A stretch of 64,000 nucleotides of DNA from the NCBI GenBank assembly GCA_030123545.1, contig CP126124.1:744001-808000 (forward strand). Reading direction: 5' to 3'. The DNA comes from Burkholderiaceae bacterium. Lineage in GTDB: Bacteria; Pseudomonadota; Gammaproteobacteria; Burkholderiales; Burkholderiaceae_C. A program made the position numbers and the translations under genes. Below are positions 17,767-26,081 of this stretch, one piece after another; position 1 is the stretch's first letter, and every line of letters starts with the position of its first letter. The notes under the pieces are model-generated. The model was not told the origin of the DNA. It did not search any database and was given only the letters and a program-made list of their open reading frames with translations.

Positions 17767-19547
17767 TTCAGTTCCGCCGCGAGATTGTCTAGAAGATGCT
17801 GGAATGCCTCGACCGCGAGCTGCAGGTCGGCGTTGGTCGAGCTCTCCAGGGGATTGTGACTGATGCCGGCGTTCTCTCCGCGCACGAACAGCATCGCCTG
17901 CGGCATCACTTCATGCAGCTTCATCGCATCGTGGCCGGCGCCGCTGGGCATGCGGTGCAGCGGCACGCCGATGTCTTCCACCGCGCGTTCCCAGCGCTGT
18001 TGCCAGGGCGGCGCGCTAGGCGCGGCGGCCTGGCGCATGGTTTCCTCGAGCTTGAAGTGCAGCCCGCGGTGCTGGCAGATGCGTTCGAGTTCGGCGCGGA
18101 TGTCGTTCGCACAGGCGTCGCGCACCTCGTTCGTGGTCGCGCGGATGTCCAGGCTGAACTTGCAGCGGCCGGGCACCACGTTGATCGATCCGTTCGGCAC
18201 TTCGAGCATGCCGACGGTGGCGACCAGATGCGGCACGCTGGCGCCGCGCTTCTCGACGTACAACACCAGTTCCGCCGCCGCGGCTGCGGCGTCGCGGCGC
18301 CGGTCCATCGGCGTGGTGCCGGCGTGGCTCGCCATGCCGACGATCGTGCCGACATAGCGCACGCTGCCGTTGATCGAGGTCACGATGCCGAGCGGCAGGT
18401 CCAGTTCGTTCAGCACCGGCCCCTGCTCGATGTGCACCTCGACGAAGCCGAGGTAGTTCGCCACGTCCCGCTTGAGCTTGGGGATGTCGTCGATGCACAG
18501 CCCCGCGTGTTCGATCGCCGCGCGCATCGTGATGCCGTCGGCATCCTTCTGTTCGAGCCAGTCCATGTTGAAATGGCCGGTCAGTGCGCCGGAGCCCAGG
18601 AACACCGCCTTGTAGCGCTGGCCTTCCTCCTCGGCGAAGCCAACGACCTCGAAGCCATAGGGCACGCGGCGCTTTGCGCGGCTGAGCTCGCGCACGCAGG
18701 CCATCGCGACGAAGATGCCGATCCGGCCATCGTACTTTCCGCCGTTGCGCACCGTGTCGTAGTGGCTGCCGGTCAGCAGACGCTTGGCCTTCGGGTCGCT
18801 GCCGTGGTAGACGCCGACTACGTTGCCGACCGCGTCGATCGCAACCTCGTCGAAGCCGCATTCCTCGCGCATCCAGTGCGATATGCGCTGAGCGCAGGCG
18901 CGGTGCGCATCGGTCAGGTAGGTCACGGTGAGTTCACCGCGCTCGGCGTATCCCGGATCGCTGTTCGTCGACAGCCGCTCGGCCCAGTCCCACACCTGGT
19001 TGCCCAGTTCCGGCGGCGCGGCGAACTTGTCCTCGAGGCGGATCTCGGCGATCCGATGGATGTTGCGCAGACATTCGGCCAGTTCGAAATCCGGATGGTT
19101 TTCCAGTCGGCGCTCGAAGGTGGCGATGATCTGGGACTTGGCCAACCCGGTCCCGCGCGGGCCCCGCACCGCCAGCACGAACGGAAAGCCGAATTTCGCG
19201 TTGTAGGCGGCATTGAGCTGCTGGATTTTCGCGAATTCCTCCGGCGTGCAATCGGTCAGGCCGGCCTTGCTCTGCTCGTTCGTCGACTCGGCGGTCAGCG
19301 TCTTCGCGACCATCGCCTTGCCGGCGAGTTCAGGGTGCGCGCGGATCAGTGCGACCTGCGCGTCGCGGCCGGCGTCGCGAAGCACCTTGGCCATTGCATG
19401 CTTGAGCTGCGCCAGCGAGCGGAACGGGCGCGCGGCGAGCGCCCGCTCGGCGATCCACGGTGTGTGTTCGTACAGTCCGTCCAGCATTTCTGCGGCCTGC
19501 TCCGGCGAGGCCGTGTTCAGTTGTTCCAGCGTGTAGGCCACGGTCAT
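17763..19547 (-). CDS. Bifunctional OHCU decarboxylase-allantoate amidohydrolase (UraD-AllC fusion)
   Basis: 594 residues. Residues 1-170 are UraD: RAHPELAG with catalytic H71, then TNEQSKAGL and FGFPFVLAVRG. It decarboxylates 2-oxo-4-hydroxy-4-carboxy-5-ureidoimidazoline to S-allantoin. Residues about 178-594 are a zinc amidohydrolase of the AllC/hydantoinase-carbamoylase type: GSHYDTVRNGGKYDG, FAEEEGQRY, VEVHIEQGPVL and GISHNPLE supply the metal ligands. It converts allantoate to ureidoglycine, CO2 and ammonia. I chose the ATG at 19547, the normal UraD start. It overlaps both puuE and the M20 gene by four bases. Both halves keep their catalytic residues. The intermediate step, allantoinase, is encoded by the adjacent puuE. 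Confidence 0.92.
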   Translation of the reverse strand: MTVAYTLEQLNTASPEQAAEMLDGLYEHTPWIAERALAARPFRSLAQLKHAMAKVLRDAGRDAQVALIRAHPELAGKAMVAKTLTAESTNEQSKAGLTDCTPEEFAKIQQLNAAYNAKFGFPFVLAVRGPRGTGLAKSQIIATFERRLENHPDFELAECLRNIHRIAEIRLEDKFAAPPELGNQVWDWAERLSTNSDPGYAERGELTVTYLTDAHRACAQRISHWMREECGFDEVAIDAVGNVVGVYHGSDPKAKRLLTGSHYDTVRNGGKYDGRIGIFVAMACVRELSRAKRRVPYGFEVVGFAEEEGQRYKAVFLGSGALTGHFNMDWLEQKDADGITMRAAIEHAGLCIDDIPKLKRDVANYLGFVEVHIEQGPVLNELDLPLGIVTSINGSVRYVGTIVGMASHAGTTPMDRRRDAAAAAAELVLYVEKRGASVPHLVATVGMLEVPNGSINVVPGRCKFSLDIRATTNEVRDACANDIRAELERICQHRGLHFKLEETMRQAAAPSAPPWQQRWERAVEDIGVPLHRMPSGAGHDAMKLHEVMPQAMLFVRGENAGISHNPLESSTNADLQLAVEAFQHLLDNLAAELK

Positions 19548-20494
19548 TCTCCGTAGGGGTGGGTCTGCTTCCAGTGGCGCGCGATGTCGATGCGCCGGCA
19601 CACCCAGACCTTGTCGTGCCGGGCGATATGGTCGAGAAAGCGCTGCAGCGCGACGATGCGGCCGGGATGGCCCAGCAGGCGGCAATGCATGCCGATGCTC
19701 ATCATCTTGGGCCGATCAAGGCCGGCCGGGTCGCCCTCGGCGTAGAGCGCATCGAAGGTGTCGCGCATGTACTGGAAGAACTCGTCGGCGTGCGAATAGC
19801 CCTGCGGCAACGAAAAGCGCATGTCGTTGCAGTCCAGTGTGTACGGCACGATCAGTTGTGGCACCACGCTGCCGTCGGTTTTCCTGACCTTCATCCAGAA
19901 CGGCAGGTCGTCACCGTAGTAGTCGCTGTCGTACTCGAAGCCGCCGTAGTCGGCGACGAGACGCCGCGTGCGCGGGCTGTCGCGCCCGGTGTACCAACCG
20001 AGCGGGCGTTCGCCGGTCAGCTGTTCGATCGCCTGCATCGCGAGGCGCATGTGTTCGCGCTCGGTGGCTTCATCGACGCCCTGGTAATGAATCCAGCGCC
20101 AGCCGTGGCTGGCGATCTCGTGACCCAGCTCCTTGAACGCGGCGGCGACCTCGGGGTGGCGTTGCAACGCCTTGCCGACGCCGAACACGGTCAGCGGCAG
20201 GCCGCGCGACTCGAACTCGCGCAGGATGCGCCAGACCCCCGCGCGTGAGCCGTACTCGTAGATGCCCTCCATGCTCATGTGCCGCTCCGGATAGCTGGCC
20301 GGGTTGAACATTTCCGACAGGAACTGCTCGGACCCGGCGTCGCCGTCGAGCACGCAGTTCTCGCTGCCTTCCTCGTAGTTGAGGACGAACTGGACGGCGA
20401 CGCGCGCGCCGCCGGGCCAGCGGGCATGCGGCGGGTTGCGGCCGTAGCCGGTCAGGTCGCGTGGGTAGGGTTGTGTGCAGTCGTAGGTGTTCAT
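19544..20494 (-). CDS. puuE: Allantoinase, polysaccharide-deacetylase type
   Basis: 316 residues, the metal-independent PuuE class that hydrolyses allantoin to allantoate and is unrelated to the amidohydrolase-type AllB. Typical segments are DLTGYGRNPPHARWPGGARV at the start, NYEEGSENCVLDGD, GIYEYGSRAGVWRIL, HEIASHGWRWIHYQ and GWYTGRDSPRTRRL. It overlaps gntR at its start and uraD-allC at its end, each by four bases, so gntR, puuE, uraD-allC and the M20 gene form one tight operon in pathway order. Confidence 0.95.
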   Translation of the reverse strand: MNTYDCTQPYPRDLTGYGRNPPHARWPGGARVAVQFVLNYEEGSENCVLDGDAGSEQFLSEMFNPASYPERHMSMEGIYEYGSRAGVWRILREFESRGLPLTVFGVGKALQRHPEVAAAFKELGHEIASHGWRWIHYQGVDEATEREHMRLAMQAIEQLTGERPLGWYTGRDSPRTRRLVADYGGFEYDSDYYGDDLPFWMKVRKTDGSVVPQLIVPYTLDCNDMRFSLPQGYSHADEFFQYMRDTFDALYAEGDPAGLDRPKMMSIGMHCRLLGHPGRIVALQRFLDHIARHDKVWVCRRIDIARHWKQTHPYGE

Positions 20495-21171
20495 GGGACG
20501 GCAAAGTCGGACATGGCGGTGGAAATATCCAGGCTCGGGGCCTTGCGGTGGTAGGACAGGTTGTCCTCCACGTGCTGCAGGTGCTCGGTCATGAGCCGGG
20601 CAGCGAGGGATTCGTCGCGCGCCGCGAACGCCTTGATGATTTCGGCGTGTTCCTCGTTCGAGTGCGCGGCCGCGCCGGTGCTCTGGTACATCAGCGTGAT
20701 CAGCGCGCAGCGCGAGATCAGGTCGCCGAGGATCTGGGCCAGCACCTGGTTGCCCGCCAGTTCCGCCATGCGCACGTGGAAGTCGCCCAGCAGTTCAGTG
20801 CGCCCGCTCACGTCATGCCGGGCCACCGCGAGCCTCTCCTGGGCGACGTGGTCCTTCAGCGTTCGGATCTTGGCCGGGGTGACGCTGCGGACCAGCACGC
20901 GCGCCATCTCGGCTTCCAGCATGCGCCGCACCGCAAACACCTCGCGCGCCTCGTCGACAGCCGGTGCCGCAACGAATGCGCCGCGCGAAGGCTCCATCCG
21001 GACCAGTCGGCTTTGCGACAGCTGGAACAGCGCCTGACGCACCAGCGTGCGCGACACGCCAAAATGGTTGGCCAGTTGCTGCTCGGCCAGCCGAGCGCCC
21101 GGCAACAGCCGATGCTCGACGATCGCGCGTGTCAGCGCATCGACGATAAAGCCGGTGGTCGGGGTGTCCAT
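20491..21171 (-). CDS. GntR-family regulator, FCD subfamily, likely regulator of urate/allantoin genes
   Basis: 226 residues. The N-terminal winged helix includes RLAEQQLANHFGVSRTLVRQALFQLS. The C-terminal FCD domain includes LLGDFHVRMAELAGN and EEHAEIIKAFAARD, with the conserved Asp/His metal-site positions. It is the first gene of the allantoin operon. Its ATG is 26 bases from the 16-bp palindrome GAAGTGTATACACTTC, which fits an autorepressor. A purine breakdown product is the likely inducer, by inference. Residues upstream of the ATG are in frame but run through the operator. Confidence 0.88.
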   Translation of the reverse strand: MDTPTTGFIVDALTRAIVEHRLLPGARLAEQQLANHFGVSRTLVRQALFQLSQSRLVRMEPSRGAFVAAPAVDEAREVFAVRRMLEAEMARVLVRSVTPAKIRTLKDHVAQERLAVARHDVSGRTELLGDFHVRMAELAGNQVLAQILGDLISRCALITLMYQSTGAAAHSNEEHAEIIKAFAARDESLAARLMTEHLQHVEDNLSYHRKAPSLDISTAMSDFAVP

Positions 21172-21196
21172 CGCGGCATGATAGCGGGAATCCCGC

Positions 21197-21212
21197 GAAG
21201 TGTATACACTTC
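21197..21212. promoter_or_regulatory. Perfect 16-bp palindrome GAAGTGTATACACTTC, candidate GntR operator
   Basis: A perfect dyad with the TGTATACA core, placed in the 100-base divergent intergenic region between the gntR-puuE operon (minus) and uraH (plus). It is the best-conserved of three such boxes and the natural autoregulatory site. It can serve both promoters. Confidence 0.7.
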
Positions 21213-21271
21213 TGTCCACGCAAATCGGCGCGGTTTTTTGGACAACGAAGGACGACGCGGAAGGACAACCT

Positions 21272-21622
21272 ATGGGCTTGAGCACTCACGTACTGGACAC
21301 CATGAACGGCTGCCCCGCGGCGGGCATGGCGGTGGAGCTTTACACGACCAGCGGCGACCAGGCGACACTGGTGCGCAAGCTGGTGCTGAACAGCGACGGG
21401 CGCTCGGACGGCCCGCTGTACGACAACAACACGCTGCGCAAGGGTACCTACCGGCTGGTGTTCGACGTGGCCGGCTACTTCAAGGCGCGCGGCGTCGCGC
21501 TGCCCGAACCCAATTTCCTGAATCGGGTCAGCCTGGACTTCGGCGTCGCCGACACCAGCCAGCACTACCATGTGCCGCTGCTGGTGAGTCCCTGGAGCTA
21601 TGGAACCTACCGCGGCTCCTGA
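21272..21622 (+). CDS. uraH: 5-hydroxyisourate hydrolase (transthyretin-related protein)
   Basis: 116 residues, cleaving 5-hydroxyisourate (the PuuD product) to OHCU. Hallmarks are LSTHVLDTMNGCPAAG at the N-terminus with the active-site His, the central Arg/Asp strand NSDGRSDGPL, HYHVPLLVSPWSYGTYRGS with the second active-site histidine, and the diagnostic C-terminal YRGS tetrapeptide. The ATG at 21272 gives the standard length. It is divergent from gntR and preceded by the TGTATACA palindrome. Confidence 0.96.
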   Translation: MGLSTHVLDTMNGCPAAGMAVELYTTSGDQATLVRKLVLNSDGRSDGPLYDNNTLRKGTYRLVFDVAGYFKARGVALPEPNFLNRVSLDFGVADTSQHYHVPLLVSPWSYGTYRGS

Positions 21623-21658
21623 GCGGCGGCGGGCTGCCGGATCGAACCCGGGCCGACG

Positions 21659-22195
21659 TCAATCGGGTTCGTCGCTGCGTTGCCCTTCGGTCAGCGTGTC
21701 GAGCTGGAACCGGCCGCTCCGGTCCCACAGCCAGACGTCGGTATAGGTCACCCGGCCCAGCCGCAGCGGAACCGGAAACGGCGCCGCGTGTCGCACCATC
21801 CGCTCGATTTCCGCCATCACCTCCGGCGCCTGAGTCGGCGCCCGCATCCAGCTGATCTTGCCGACCTGGCCGCGGCCGCCGATCTCGACCTGCAGCACGC
21901 CGACCGCGTACAGCATCGGCGGCATCCGCCCGTGGTAGATCCGGTCGGCGTAGACCGTGTACAGGCGGCGCGCTGCGTCGCGGCGATACGCACGCGCCGT
22001 TGTTGCCTCTGACGGCGGTGGCGCAGCCAGCGGGGCTCCCTGAACCGCACGAGGCGGGGCCGGTGGCGCCGGAGGCGCGACGCAGCCGCCGATCAGGGCC
22101 GCGACGGCAAGGCCCGCGACGAGCAGCAGCGAACCTTTGGCGGCGATCGCAGCAAAGCTTCGCCGTGGATCGATGTACGGTATGCGATCTTTCAT
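21659..22195 (-). CDS. Putative lipoprotein with TonB C-terminal-like domain
   Basis: 178 residues. A hydrophobic N-terminal segment ends in AALIGGC, a plausible lipobox with the acylated cysteine near residue 38. A proline-rich linker (APPAPPAPPRAVQ) follows, then a domain of about 95 residues resembling TonB C-terminal folds (LQVEIGGRGQVGKISWMRAP, HAAPFPVPLRLG). No TonB anchor, ExbB or ExbD is nearby, so it is not an ordinary energy transducer. It sits opposite in strand to uraH and xdhC, and its link to purine use is unknown. Confidence 0.7.
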   Translation of the reverse strand: MKDRIPYIDPRRSFAAIAAKGSLLLVAGLAVAALIGGCVAPPAPPAPPRAVQGAPLAAPPPSEATTARAYRRDAARRLYTVYADRIYHGRMPPMLYAVGVLQVEIGGRGQVGKISWMRAPTQAPEVMAEIERMVRHAAPFPVPLRLGRVTYTDVWLWDRSGRFQLDTLTEGQRSDEPD

Positions 22196-22294
22196 ATTTG
22201 GGGGATGGGCGCGCGACGCGAGAATGGGCCGGTCGCCACTTTGCCTGAAATCGGGCCGCGCGGCCCGGCGCATGGCGCGCAAAGGTATCGTTTT

Positions 22295-23095
22295 GTGAGC
22301 AAGATCGAAGACTTCCTCTCCCGGCTCGCCCGCGAGCCCGCGGTGCTGGTCAGCGTGGACTCGACGCGCGGGTCGGCGCCGCGCGAGCAGGGCGCCTGGA
22401 TGGCCGTGTTCGCGCAGGGTGCGGTCGGAACGATCGGCGGCGGGCACCTGGAGTTCCAGGCGATCGACATGGCGCGCGCGCGCCTCGCGGGCGCGGCGGG
22501 CGAATCGGTGCTGCGATTCGCGCTCGGGCCCAGTCTGGGTCAGTGCTGCGGCGGCGTCGTGTTCCTGCGCTTCGAAGTCGCGACCGCGGCCGACGCGCCC
22601 GGGCTGCGCCGGCGCATCGCGCAGCAGCTGACGCCGGTGGCGCTGTTCGGCGGCGGCCATGTCGGCGCGGCGCTGGCACGGGTGATCGCGATGCTGCCGT
22701 TCGCGCTGACCTGGATCGACAGCCGCGACGGCATCTTTCCCGACGATATTCCGGCCGACGTCTGCTGCGAATACTCGGATCCGGTGCAGTCGGCGGTGCG
22801 CGATCTTGCCCCGGGCTCGCGGCTGATCATCATGAGCTTCAGCCATGCCGAGGATCTGGACATCGTCGCCGCCGCGCTGGCACGCCAGCGTGAACGCGGC
22901 GACCTGCCGTACATCGGGCTGATCGGCAGCAAGACCAAATGGGCGACCTTCAGGCATCGGCTGGCGGCGCGCGGATTCACCCCCGAAGAACTGGCTCATG
23001 TAACCTGTCCGATCGGAATCGCCGGGATCACCGGCAAGGAGCCGGAGGTCATTGCAGTCGCCGCCGCCGCGCAACTGCTGCAGGTATCGACCTAG
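22295..23095 (+). CDS. xdhC: Xanthine dehydrogenase accessory protein (sulfurtransferase/MPT loader)
   Basis: 266 residues with the XdhC_CoxI N-terminal domain (DSTRGSAPREQGAWMAVF, GTIGGGHLEFQAID, QCCGGVVFLRFE) and the C-terminal Rossmann domain (LFGGGHVGAALARVI, YIGLIGSKTKW, PIGIAGITGKEPEVIAVAAAAQLL). It binds and sulfurates molybdenum cofactor for insertion into XdhB. The start is taken as GTG at 22295, preceded by AAAGGT, to match family length. An in-frame ATG at 22205 would add 30 residues of unlikely sequence. It is about 11 kb away from xdhAB, an unusual separation. Confidence 0.9.
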   Translation: MSKIEDFLSRLAREPAVLVSVDSTRGSAPREQGAWMAVFAQGAVGTIGGGHLEFQAIDMARARLAGAAGESVLRFALGPSLGQCCGGVVFLRFEVATAADAPGLRRRIAQQLTPVALFGGGHVGAALARVIAMLPFALTWIDSRDGIFPDDIPADVCCEYSDPVQSAVRDLAPGSRLIIMSFSHAEDLDIVAAALARQRERGDLPYIGLIGSKTKWATFRHRLAARGFTPEELAHVTCPIGIAGITGKEPEVIAVAAAAQLLQVST

Positions 23096-23147
23096 GGTTT
23101 CTACCTATCAATCTGACCGCGGAAACGCTGGAGCACGATCGACAAGC

Positions 23148-23155
23148 TGTATACA
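23148..23155. promoter_or_regulatory. TGTATACA box upstream of puuD
   Basis: The third copy of the TGTATACA core, 144 bases before the puuD start in a 203-base intergenic region. It is followed by TTTGGTGGACAG; the box at 21201 is followed by TTCTGTCCAC, so flanking similarity exists but in the opposite sense. It most likely binds the GntR protein encoded beside puuE. Confidence 0.55.
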
Positions 23156-23298
23156 CTTTGGTGGACAGGTCGCCGCGGAGCGGGAGAGCTGAAAAGGCTC
23201 TCCAGTTCGTGACTCGAGTCGTCCGCTCACAGAGCCCGCAGTGGTGAGCATTTGGACACAACCAAGAGGCGGCTTCGCGCCGCGAGGTGGAGACATCA

Positions 23299-24498
23299 AT
23301 GGAAGGCTACCTTCTGGACTGGGGCAATCTGATACTGCGCTGGACGCACGTCATCGTGGCGATTGCGTGGATCGGATCCTCGTTCTATTTCGTTTTCCTC
23401 GACAGCAACCTGACCCCGCCGGTCGGCGACTACGAAAAATCGCAGGGCGTGAACGGCGAACTCTGGGCGCTGCACGGCGGTGGTTTCTATCACCCGGTGA
23501 AGTGGAATGTCGCGCCACCCAAGCTGCCCGACCACCTGCACTGGTTCTACTGGGAGAGCTACACCACCTGGCTGTCCGGCTTTGCGCTGTTCACGATCTC
23601 GTACCTGTGGAACGCAAACATGTTCCTGGTCGATCCTTCGGTGATGAAGCTGACGCCGGCCGAGGCGATCGCGGCGGCGCTGGCGTTCCTGGTCCTTTTC
23701 TGGATTCTGTACGACGCGGTCTGCCGCATCTTCGGCCAGGGCAAGAACGGTGATGCGAGCGTCGGCCTGCTGGTGCTGATTCTGGTCTGCATTGCCGCCT
23801 GGCTGGCCTGCCACATGTTTTCGGGACGTGCCGCGTACCTGCTGATGGGCGCGATGATCGCAACCACGATGAGCGCGAACGTGTTCTTCTGGATCATGCC
23901 GGGCCAGCGCAAGGTCGTCGCCGCGATCAAGGCCGGCCAGCCGGTGGACCCGATTCATGGCAAGCGCGGCAAGCAGCGCAGCGTGCACAACACCTATTTC
24001 ACGCTGCCGGTGGTGTTCGCGATGCTGTCGAACCACTACGCGTTCCTCTACAGCAACCCGCACAACTGGGTGATACTGATCCTGATGATGTTCGCCGGCG
24101 CGATGGTCCGCCAGTTCTTCGTGATGCGCCACGGCTACAAGCTGGGTCGCAACGGCAACCCGCTGCCGTACGCGCTCGTCGGCATCGTCGTGACGCTGGG
24201 CGTGATCGGCTGGATTCGCCCTGCGGAGAGCAGCGTTGCGGCCGGCGGCAATACCAAGGTGTCGTTCGAGCAGGTGCAGAAGATCGTGTCGGAGCGCTGC
24301 TTCATGTGCCACGGCACGCAGGTGCAGATGAAGGGCATCAACTTCACCGTGCCGGGTGCGATCGAGAAGCATGCGCAGGACATCAACCAGCAGGTGGTCG
24401 TCACGAAGATCATGCCGCTGAACAACGCGACCCACATCACCGACGATGAGCGCGCGATGATCGGTAAGTGGTTCAACGAAGGCGCGCCGGCGAACTAG
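23299..24498 (+). CDS. puuD: Membrane-bound urate hydroxylase with C-terminal cytochrome c domain
   Basis: 399 residues, the usual PuuD size. About eight membrane helices begin at LILRWTHVIVAIAWIGSSFYF. The conserved histidine-bearing segments LWALHGGGFYHPVKW and LHWFYWESYTTWLSGFALF follow. Residues about 315-399 are a cytochrome c domain with the heme motif C334-F-M-C337-H338. The family oxidises urate to 5-hydroxyisourate and passes electrons to the respiratory chain, replacing soluble uricase. The ATG at 23299 follows GAGGTGGAGA; a GTG twelve bases earlier is also in frame. The upstream TGTATACA box suggests control by the GntR regulator. Confidence 0.94.
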   Translation: MEGYLLDWGNLILRWTHVIVAIAWIGSSFYFVFLDSNLTPPVGDYEKSQGVNGELWALHGGGFYHPVKWNVAPPKLPDHLHWFYWESYTTWLSGFALFTISYLWNANMFLVDPSVMKLTPAEAIAAALAFLVLFWILYDAVCRIFGQGKNGDASVGLLVLILVCIAAWLACHMFSGRAAYLLMGAMIATTMSANVFFWIMPGQRKVVAAIKAGQPVDPIHGKRGKQRSVHNTYFTLPVVFAMLSNHYAFLYSNPHNWVILILMMFAGAMVRQFFVMRHGYKLGRNGNPLPYALVGIVVTLGVIGWIRPAESSVAAGGNTKVSFEQVQKIVSERCFMCHGTQVQMKGINFTVPGAIEKHAQDINQQVVVTKIMPLNNATHITDDERAMIGKWFNEGAPAN

Positions 24499-24504
24499 GA
24501 TCAT

Positions 24505-24636
24505 CCCCAGGCTACACGCTACTTGCGTGTCGCTTCCCCAACCCCCTGAAAGGGGGCGCACCCAGCGGGGCCCGGCATGGCCGGCTCCGCAGGTGCCCGC
24601 GAATGGCCTGCTCCGCGGCCTCTCGAACCCGTTTCA
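24505..24636. repeat. Dispersed intergenic repeat, copy A
   Basis: About 130 bases immediately after puuD that closely match a block after the first BMP gene (43965-44089). Shared landmarks are CCCCAGGCT, GCTACTTGCGTGTCGCT, the hairpin CCCCCTGAAAGGGGG, CACCCAGCGG, CCGGCTCCGC and GGCCTGCTCCGCGGCC. The hairpin and its position just behind stop codons suggest a transcript-end or REP-like element. Confidence 0.75.
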
Positions 24637-24674
24637 TGCGGTGTGAGCGACATGTAGCGCAATGGAGTACTGAT

Positions 24675-26057
24675 ATGGGCACCTTGCTGGTTCGCGGCGC
24701 GCGCTGCATCGCGACACTCGACGCCGAGCGCTGCGAACTGCGGGGCGCGTCGATCCTGATCCGTGACCGGCGCATCGAGGCGATTGGCGCCGCGGCCGAT
24801 TTGCCGCAGGCGGCCGACGAGGTGATCGACGCGCGCGGCTGCCTGGTGGTGCCCGGCCTGGTCAACACGCACCACCACATGTACCAATCGCTGACCCGAG
24901 CGATCCCCGCAGTGCAGGATGCGGAACTGTTCTCGTGGCTGCGCGGCCTGTACCCGATCTGGGCCCGGCTCACGCCGGAGATGGTGCGGGTGTCGACGCA
25001 GGTGGCGATGGCCGAACTGCTGCTGTCGGGCTGCACCACCAGCAGCGACCACCTCTATATCTATCCGAACGGCGTGCGGCTGGACGACAGCATCGAAGCC
25101 GCGCAGCGAATCGGCATGCGCTTCGTCGCGACGCGCGGCAGCATGAGCGTCGGCCAGTCGAGCGGCGGGCTGCCGCCGGACGCGGTGGTCGAAGACGAAG
25201 AAGCGATCCTGCGCGACACGCGGCGCGTGATCGAGGCCTGGCACGACTCCTCGCCCGGCGCGATGGTGCAGGTCGCGGTCGCGCCCTGCTCGCCGTTTTC
25301 CGTCAGCCAGGGCCTGATGCGCGAATCGGCGGCGCTGGCGCGAGCCTACGGCGTGCGCCTGCACACCCATCTGGCCGAGAACGACCACGACATCGCCTAC
25401 AGCCGCGAAAAGTTCGGCTGCACGCCGGCCGAATATGCGCAGCAGCTCGGCTGGGTCGGCGCCGACGTCTGGCATGCGCATTGCGTGAAGCTCGACGCTG
25501 ACGGCATTGCGCTGTTCGCGCGCACGCGCACCGGCGTTGCGCATTGCCCCTGCAGCAACATGCGACTCGCGTCGGGCATTGCGCCGGTGCGCCGCATGCT
25601 GGATGTCGGCGTGCCGGTCGGCCTCGGCGTCGACGGCTGCGCCAGCAACGACGGCGCGCAGATGGTCGGCGAGGCGCGCCAGGCGATGCTGCTGGCGCGC
25701 GTCGGCCGCTCGCTCGATGCGTTCGGCTGCGATCACGGACCGGCCGAGATGACCGCGCGCGACGCGCTCGCGCTGGCCACGCGCGGCGGCGCCGAAGTGC
25801 TGGGGCGCAGCGACATCGGGCATCTGGCCGTGGGCCAATGCGCCGACCTGGCGCTGTTCGACCTGGACACGCTGGATTTCGCCGGCGGCGCGGTGCACGA
25901 CCCGGTCGGCGCGCTGCTGCTGTGCGCGAGCCCGAAAGCGCGGCACACCGTGGTCGATGGCCGGGTCGTGGTGCGCGATGGCCAGCTCATGACCGTCGAT
26001 CTGCCGCAGCTGCTCGAGCGGCACAACCGGCTGGCGCTGCAGCTAGTCGGAAATTAG
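24675..26057 (+). CDS. 8-Oxoguanine deaminase
   Basis: 460-residue amidohydrolase. Metal ligands are visible in VNTHHHMYQSLTRA (HxH), HTHLAENDHDIAYS, WHAHCVKLD and GVDGCASND. The composite reads like the 8-oxoguanine deaminase branch of the AtzA/TrzN/guanine deaminase group, which converts 8-oxoguanine directly to urate. That feeds the pathway at the PuuD substrate and explains the position just after puuD. Isoguanine or triazine hydrolase activity is a weaker alternative. The ATG at 24675 gives a normal N-terminal strand (GTLLVRGARCIATLD). Confidence 0.85.
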   Translation: MGTLLVRGARCIATLDAERCELRGASILIRDRRIEAIGAAADLPQAADEVIDARGCLVVPGLVNTHHHMYQSLTRAIPAVQDAELFSWLRGLYPIWARLTPEMVRVSTQVAMAELLLSGCTTSSDHLYIYPNGVRLDDSIEAAQRIGMRFVATRGSMSVGQSSGGLPPDAVVEDEEAILRDTRRVIEAWHDSSPGAMVQVAVAPCSPFSVSQGLMRESAALARAYGVRLHTHLAENDHDIAYSREKFGCTPAEYAQQLGWVGADVWHAHCVKLDADGIALFARTRTGVAHCPCSNMRLASGIAPVRRMLDVGVPVGLGVDGCASNDGAQMVGEARQAMLLARVGRSLDAFGCDHGPAEMTARDALALATRGGAEVLGRSDIGHLAVGQCADLALFDLDTLDFAGGAVHDPVGALLLCASPKARHTVVDGRVVVRDGQLMTVDLPQLLERHNRLALQLVGN

Positions 26058-26081
26058 GCGTGGCGCGCAGCTATCAGCGCG

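Noticed and set aside
21625..21660. GGATCGAACCCGGG, resembling the T-arm of a tRNA gene
   Set aside because: No acceptor stem, D-arm or anticodon arm can be folded around it on either strand, and it lies between two coding regions only 36 bases apart.
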